Of a stretch of DNA of 64,000 bases, positions 57,002-64,000 are shown piece by piece. The notes under the pieces were generated by a model. It was not told the DNA's origin and made no database searches. It saw only the letters and a program-made list of their open reading frames with translations. Both the position numbers and the translations under genes were made by a program. Position 1 is the stretch's first letter. The number at the start of each line of letters is the position of its first letter. The stretch comes from Allodiplogaster sudhausi (taxonomy: Eukaryota > Nematoda > Chromadorea > Rhabditida > Diplogasteridae), in assembly GCA_945643635.1 (NCBI GenBank), contig CALZFC010000045.1, positions 1,872,501-1,936,500 of the forward strand, read 5' to 3'.

Positions 57002-59065
57002 TTTCTCCCCAGATCCCTCCTCTCTCTGTCTCTCTCTCTCTCATTCTATGCTTTCCTCTGCTCTGCAACGCCATGCTTAGTTTATCCAAGTAAGCATTAA
57101 ATGAACATTCGCACTAAAAAGAAAGAAATCTAAACGGTGTAAGAAAAAGGAATATTATTAAATACAGTACCCCTGCTCTCGCTCACTCGAATTCGAAAGC
57201 GCTGAAATAAACATGTGTAAAGCGTTGCAATTATCTCCCATCATGAATCATCAAACAGTATTCTAAAGCGTTTTGACAATGTTAATCTAAATAAAACGAC
57301 TCAGTGTCTTAACACGGAAAAAAGAGCAAATTTCTCATCTATACCTTAATATATCTTATAATTAGAAATTGTTTAAAAAAAATATAAAGCTGAGAAAAAG
57401 AAAAGATTGAATTACAAAAAAATGTAAAAGGAATACAAAACTAATATTAGGAGATACGCACACAAAAAATACCCGTGAAACAACGCTAAAGCATTAACCA
57501 TCTAAAAGGAAAGGGTATGAGAAAAAATATCCCCAAAAAGAAATGCATTCCCAAAGGAATTTAAAAAAAAAGATTACCATGACTTAAACTGAAACAAATA
57601 AGAGATTTGAATTCTGTGTAAAACCATCTTGAACAAGGAAATAAGTATCAAATGTCACCATACAATATCCTAAAGAACATTTTATCAACGTCGCCTACAG
57701 TAACCCGGCCTCATGCATATCAATACAAATGTAATCGTTAAGCGTAATATAACATACCCCAATTAAATAAAAGCTTTACCAAATTGTAAATATAAAAAAA
57801 ATCTTAACATCCATAAATAAGTAGCTCATTTGCATGCAGGAACAAAGAGTAAACTCACCCAATACCTTATGTTCGCCAATAATACCGTACCAACAGAAAA
57901 GAAAAATTAATATGTCATCTGTATTTTCTTTGACTGAAATATCTTATATAAATGACAAGAAACCAGAAAGCTAACTCTTTACAATTACATCCTATTCACC
58001 GAAGCTAGAAAAAATAAATAATTTTCAAAAAAATAAATAATTTCTCCCCAGATCCCTCCTCTCTCTGTCTCTCTCTCTCTCATTCTATGCTTTCCTCTGC
58101 TCTGCAACGCCATGCTTAGTTTATCCAAGTAAGCATTAAATGAACATTCGCACTAAAAAGAAAGAAATCTAAACGGTGTAAGAAAAAGGAATATTATTAA
58201 ATACAGTACCCCTGCTCTCGCTCACTCGAATTCGAAAGCGCTGAAATAAACATGTGTAAAGCGTTGCAATTATCTCCCATCATGAATCATCAAACAGTAT
58301 TCTAAAGCGTTTTGACAATGTTAATCTAAATAAAACGACTCAGTGTCTTAACACGGAAAAAAGAGCAAATTTCTCATCTATACCTTAATATATCTTATAA
58401 TTAGAAATTGTTTAAAAAAAATATAAAGCTGAGAAAAAGAAAAGATTGAATTACAAAAAAATGTAAAAGGAATACAAAACTAATATTAGGAGATACGCAC
58501 ACAAAAAATACCCGTGAAACAACGCTAAAGCATTAACCATCTAAAAGGAAAGGGTATGAGAAAAAATATCCCCAAAAAGAAATGCATTCCCAAAGGAATT
58601 TAAAAAAAAAGATTACCATGACTTAAACTGAAACAAATAAGAGATTTGAATTCTGTGTAAAACCATCTTGAACAAGGAAATAAGTATCAAATGTCACCAT
58701 ACAATATCCTAAAGAACATTTTATCAACGTCGCCTACAGTAACCCGGCCTCATGCATATCAATACAAATGTAATCGTTAAGCGTAATATAACATACCCCA
58801 ATTAAATAAAAGCTTTACCAAATTGTAAATATAAAAAAAATCTTAACATCCATAAATAAGTAGCTCATTTGCATGCAGGAACAAAGAGTAAACTCACCCA
58901 ATACCTTATGTTCGCCAATAATACCGTACCAACAGAAAAGAAAAATTAATATGTCATCTGTATTTTCTTTGACTGAAATATCTTATATAAATGACAAGAA
59001 ACCAGAAAGCTAACTCTTTACAATTACATCCTATTCACCGAAGCTAGAAAAAATAAATAATTTTC
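57002..59065. repeat. Recent 1039-bp tandem duplication
   Basis: 57002-58026 and 58041-59065 appear base-for-base identical as far as I compared them by eye (offset 1039). No gene is recognised inside. Either a very recent duplication or an assembly duplication. Confidence 0.85.
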
Positions 59066-59505
59066 AATTGTACTCCCACCATACAATATCCTAAAGAACA
59101 TTATCATTGATAATTTATCAACTTCAACAGTCCAAACAACCCAGTACCATAGAAACACAAAAGAATCGTATTCCAAAGCTGTAAATAAAGATCTTTTATT
59201 CATAAAACTCCAACAATCAACACCTTAAAACATGAAGCAACAGTACTTTCACTCATAGATCTGAAAGATACTTTCACTCATAAACCAGAAAAAAACAGAA
59301 CCAATCCTTCACGATCGACGAACATTAAATATTATAAATGTTCCAAACCAATTCTCAGGAGAAAACATCAAGATAATAATTAACTTTAACCAAACTAAAA
59401 ACCCAATATTCCCAGAATTAACCACCTGCTAGGAAAACCGAAAAAAAAACAAGTTTCGTAACAAAGGTTAAAGCATTTTGAAAGATATGTTTAAAAATGA
59501 GTACC
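59066..59505. other. AT-rich repeat-field remainder
   Basis: AT-rich sequence with further short matches to the neighbouring repeats (for example ACCATACAATATCCTAAAGAACATT). No gene seen. Confidence 0.4.
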
Positions 59506-60660
59506 TTAATTTTCTTGCGTGGCCGGTGTGGCCGAAGTCGTCGCCGACTTCATTGACCGGTCGGCCTTCATTCGGACTCCCTCTGGCTCTGAAGAACAAA
59601 AACAAAGTATGATTTGTAACGTTAATAGAACTAACGCAAAAACCTTAAATAAAAAGAAAAATACGCCGCTTTTATAAAAAAAATCAAACACTCACAATAT
59701 CCCATGTTATTATTGGAGTATACCTATATTGCGCACAACTATCCAACGCTCCATCATTAACCAGCTAAAAGAAATGAGAAAAAATGCCCCAAAAAAGAAA
59801 ATGCATTCTTAAAGTAATCTTTAAAAAATTACCTTGATGTAACCTGAAACAACTAAGTGATTTTAGCCCTATATAAAACCAACTTAAATAAGGCAAAAAA
59901 TTATAGAGAACCAATAATAAGCATATACTTAAAGGAGTTATTCCTTGAACTTCCTAATAAAATTTCATAAAACCTAAATCATAACACGAAAACTCCAAAA
60001 GGAATATAGAAACGTCATTAATTAAACATTACTGAAGATATTCTGAAAATGTCACTCAAATTCCTACCATACATTATCCTCAAGCCCGAAAAAATCGTAC
60101 TCCTACTAACAGTATCGAGTATATATCTTAATCAACCGATAAAAAAACACGATGATAGCTTTGCTATTACTTCCCATCATAAATCATCAAACAACATTTC
60201 GTTTAACATTTAACTATAAGAAATAATATAAGTAAAAAAAGCAAAAAAAAGTGAATGTCTAACCATAGCAGGCGAAGTCGACTCTCGCGTCCCTTGGCGC
60301 CGGCGGACGCCTTCTCCGGCGGCTTCCTCGAAGTCGCCACTACAACGAAAACTTTAAAGTTATTCGAATATATTGGAAATTCTTTAATAAAAAGTAATCA
60401 AAAAAACATTTGTAAAACAAACAAAAAACCATAGTCAGATCGAAAGGAAACTAATACTAAGCAACAATGCAAACAGTCATAATCACTGATTACATCTGAT
60501 AGTGCTATCCTAGTTGGGGATGGGAGAAAACAAATATAAAAAAATGCGTACCGTGGGCGACGATGCCGTTGTCGCGATCGCGCGTGCCCACCACATGGAG
60601 CGAGCAGAAGAACACAGCGAAATCTTGTCGCCCAAGAAAGACAAAAGTTTTTTTGAAGTG
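59506..60660 (-). other. Possible small minus-strand gene (three exon-like patches)
   Basis: Three GC-richer patches flanked by splice-like signals on the minus strand: about 60660-60552 (donor GTACGC), 60338-60265 (acceptor GTTGTAG, donor GTTAG) and 59590-59506 (acceptor TTCAG). The last can end MKSATTSATPATQEN-stop. One phase path joins all three but yields an Arg-rich protein I do not recognise; other paths hit stops. Could be remnants of a gene duplicated from the 38265-38600 segment, which resembles the first patch. Low confidence. Confidence 0.25.
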
Positions 60661-60870
60661 CACCAGGCATCAAGTGCATATCTCTTTAAAAAACACTTTT
60701 TGATACTTCCAACCGTTTTTAATGTTAATTTACCGTTATTCTATATTTATTTCGCAAAAATGATTAAATAAAAAAAAAGATACTAAAACGGATGACTCTA
60801 AGTCCACTTTCCAAAAAAAATATGAACTTTTAGAGCGAAGTGTACCAGACAGGTTATGATACTCACGCAC
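60530..60870 (+). repeat. Diverged copy of the segment at 38265-38600
   Basis: Shares ordered blocks with the other copy (GCACCAGGCATCAAGTGCAT, TTATTCTATATTTATTTCGC, AAGTCCACTTT, CTTTTAGAGCGAAGTGTACC). Same orientation, about 22.3 kb apart, one on each side of the Helitron. Confidence 0.55.
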
Positions 60871-61096
60871 CATAAGCACCTAACTATAAGATTGCTGACA
60901 TTTTATTCTTCGAAGCTGGCCTTTCATGTTTATTCTGTGTTAAGAAGAAAATAAATAAATATTAGCCGAAAATATGTTCTCAAGGTATACTTAATATGTC
61001 GTTTTTGGTTCAATAACAAAGAAACCAAACCAACATCAATTAATTCTCTGCTAACTTTGATTATAAAGGCTTTATACTGCCCAAGACATATTACTG

Positions 61097-64000
61097 AAGC
61101 GCGCAAAAGGGTTTGCCCGCGCGCGACTCCGAACCTGGGTCGTTAGAAAATCTGCGTGCGATGAAAATGCACCAAAAAGCCACAAAATTAGTCAAATCTC
61201 GAATATGCCTGAACGAATTCCGACGATCAACCTATCATTCGATAGCTAATTTTAGGCTCTATTCGAATAAAAATATGCCCCTAAAAGTGTCAGTGATAGC
61301 TAAGGTCGAAAAAGTGGCCTAAACATTCTGACCCCAAAAGTAGATCAAAAACGTCGTTGTATGAAAACGTTTTGTATGACAAAGTTGTTCGTCTTCTCGA
61401 GAGCTACAGAATCATATATAACATGTTGCCATAAGTCCAATCCCCAAGAAAAAACAGGCGCGGAAAGGGCCTCATAAAAATTCGACATTTCACGGCCCCC
61501 TCAGGGTACTTTTCCGGAATCCCAGCCGAACGCGAGTACGCTCATTTCAAAGCACTCGTAAAACTGTACAATATTCTAAATGTCCCATCCCGCTCCGGTC
61601 CCAAATCTCCGAGTACTAATTTTTCAATTGTTCGCTCCTAACAAAATGGGTTCGCCAGTTTTTGCCTCGTATCTATCGATCTAGGTACTTTCAGTAGATC
61701 AGCTGTAGATCAGTCGATGCGCCGTCAAAAACTACATGATATATGTCGAAAGCAAGAAATGCGCAGGTACAGATTTTGAGATAGTGAGCAAATACAGAGC
61801 AAAAAAGGGCCAAAAAACGGGGTAAAACTTTGGCCACGCCCACAGGAAAGACCCTCGGGCGGAATTCGCCCAATTTGTGTCCTATTAATCTTGAAGACAT
61901 TCCCTATCAGCCACTATTTTTTTCCTCACCCAATTCCTCTCCGTTCAAAAGATGCATGCGCTCAAAGTGGCCAACCCAGCGCAACCTCGCCCCAAAAAGT
62001 TGCAACTTTGGCCGCCGGCGCCGACCATAAAACCAAAACCCAAAAATACCAAACCAATACCAAAAAGTAGCCCCAATATTCATTTTCCATCCTAAAAAAA
62101 CCCCACTCGAAAATCTCAACTCCCCCGCCCACTACGCCGCTCCGCGCAAACCCAGTCAATATTGAACAAGCAATGCTAAGTAGATTCTCTAACTAGCGGA
62201 GCTATGGGGGGACCTGGTATCACATTTTCCGCCCATAATCTCCCTTGGAGTCTTGGCTATGTCCTAGCATAGGATTTGTTTGATTAGGGTTCACAGAAAA
62301 GCGCGCAAAAGGGTTTGCCCGCGCGCGACTCCGAACCTGGGTCGGTAGAATATCTGCGTACCGTGAAAATGTACCAAAAAGCCACAAAATAATTAATTTC
62401 TCAAATATGCCTGGACCAAATCTAAAGATTCAACTACCATTCGATAGCTAATTTTAGGCTCTATTCGAATAAAAATATGCCCCAAAAAGTGTCAGTGATA
62501 GCTAAGGTCGAAAAAGTGGCCTAAACATTCTCGGATCAAAAGTAGATCAAAAACGTCGTTTTATGAAAACCTTTTGTATGAGAAAGTTGTTGGTCTTCTC
62601 AAAAGCTACAGAATGATATATAACACGTTGCCATGACTCCAACATCCGAGAAAAAACCACCGCGGTAAGGGCCTCCAAAAAATTCGACATTTCACGGCCC
62701 CCTCAGGGTACTTTCCCGGAAAGCCATCCAAACGGGAATAGGCTCATTCCAAAGCTCTCGTAAAACTGTACAATATTCTGAATGTCCCATCTCGCTCCGG
62801 TCCCAATTCTCCGAGAATTGATTTTTCAAATGTTCGCTCCTAACAAAATGGGTCCGCCTGTTTTTGCCTCATATCTATCGATCCAGGTACTTTCAGGCCA
62901 TGTGCAATAGATCAGTCGATGCGCCGTCCAAAACTACATGATATATATCGAAACAAAGAAAATCGCGGGTAAATTGACATGTTTCATATAGCGTTTTCGA
63001 GATAGTGAGCAAATACAGAGCAAAAAAGGGCCAAAAAACGGGGTAAAACTTTGGCCACGCCCACAGGAAAGACCCTCAGGCGGAATTCGCCCAATTTGTG
63101 TCCTATTAATCTTGAAGACATACTCTATCAGCCACTATTTTTTCCAGCTTCCCATCTTCTCCGAAACAAAAGTTGCAAACGCTCAAAGTGGCCAACCCAG
63201 CGCAACCTCGCGCGGAAAAGTTCCAACTTTGACCGCCGGCGCCGACCCCAAAACCAAATCCTAAAAATCCCAAACCCATACCATATCGTAGCCCCAATAT
63301 TCATTTTCCATCCTAAAAAAACCCCACTCCAAAATCTCACTCCCACCGCCCACCACACCGCTCCGCGCGACCCCAGTAAATAAACCACAAGCGTTTCTAA
63401 GTATACTCTCTAACTAGCGGAGCTATGGGGGGACCTGGTTTCAGTATCGCCGCCCATTATCTCTCTTGGAGATATCTATATGTTCTAGCATAGGTTTTGT
63501 TTATTTAGGGTTCACACAAAAGCGCGCAAAAGGGTTTGCACGCGCGCGACTCCGAACCTGGGTCGGTATAGGATATCTGCGTGCGATGAAAATGCACCAA
63601 AAAGCCACAAAATAATTCATATCTTAAAAATATGCCTGAACGAATACAGACGATCAACCTATCATTCGATAGCTAATTTTAGGCTCTATTCGAATAAAAA
63701 TATGCCCCAAAAAGTGTCAGTGATAGCTAAGGTCGAAAAAGTGGCCTAAACATTCTCGGACCAAAAGTAGATCAAAAACGTCGTTGTATGGAAAACGTTT
63801 GTATGAGACATTTGTTCACCGTCGCAAAAGCTACAGAATGATATATAACATGTTGCCATAACTCGAACATGCGAGAAAAAACAGCCGCGGAAACGGCCTC
63901 CCAAAAATTCGACATTTAACGGCCCCCTCAGGGTACTTTCCTGGAATCCCAGCCAAACGGGAGTAGGCTCATTTTAAAGCTCTCGTAAAACTGTTCAATA
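61097..64000 (+). repeat. 1.2-kb satellite array, right block (runs off the window)
   Basis: Same unit as 19722-28539 and same orientation. Landmarks GCGCGCAAAAGGG at 61099, 62301 and 63522 (spacings about 1202 and 1221). It starts abruptly at the landmark, after unique sequence ending TATTACTGA, and continues past the window end. Confidence 0.9.

Overview
The window looks like a chromosome arm of a chromadorean nematode. The basis is the gene content (mitoferrin, a CISD protein, METTL1 and a cluster of secreted Thr-rich six-cysteine 'C6/DUF281-type' proteins, a family I know from nematodes), small GT-AG introns, and abundant (CT)n/(GA)n microsatellites. The species cannot be fixed from sequence alone; a Pristionchus-like or other rhabditid/diplogastrid worm would fit.

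Layout. 1-9564 (+): three conserved, intron-rich housekeeping genes in a row: METTL1 (tRNA m7G methyltransferase, 5' end outside the window), mitoferrin (mitochondrial iron carrier, with a hAT-like MITE in its second-to-last intron) and a CDGSH iron-sulfur protein. 10958-17461: three C6-domain secreted-protein genes, one on + and two on -. The + copy has TGA where its relatives have the first cysteine codon, and the second minus copy carries an 8-base deletion. 18966-19480: decayed gag with a CCHC zinc knuckle. 19722-28539: about seven copies of a 1.2-kb satellite. 28540-61096: a 32.5-kb block flanked on both sides by that satellite in the same orientation and nearly the same register. It holds two unrecognised multi-exon minus-strand genes (29055-36199), several inverted-repeat elements, a large autonomous Helitron (about 40577 to beyond 54160) and an AT-rich repeat field with an apparently exact 1039-bp tandem duplication. 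61097-64000: the satellite resumes.

The Helitron is the centre of interest. On the minus strand it encodes (1) a roughly 1500-residue protein made of five tandem Ulp1/C48-like cysteine-protease modules, some with the catalytic residues and some without, and (2) an 1815-residue Rep/helicase with an intact HUH motif, two-tyrosine motif and PIF1-type helicase motifs, whose N-terminus looks like a sixth decayed Ulp1 module. Its 3' end looks canonical (12-bp palindrome, then CTAA, then T).

Two 77-81-nt structured motifs flank the two ORFs in the same orientation, 227 nt downstream of the second stop and about 0.8 kb upstream of the first start. Each contains the full set of hammerhead-ribozyme core elements (NUH, CUGAUGA, GAAA), and three core helices plus one extra helix are supported by compensatory changes between the copies. 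The three strand segments occur in a non-canonical order, so the core would form through two kissing hairpins. Such an RNA could release a transcript spanning both ORFs. I know of no described hammerhead with this order, but could not search. Next to it is an eight-copy 287-bp tandem array in which each unit carries a series of tiny hairpins with mostly 3-nt loops.
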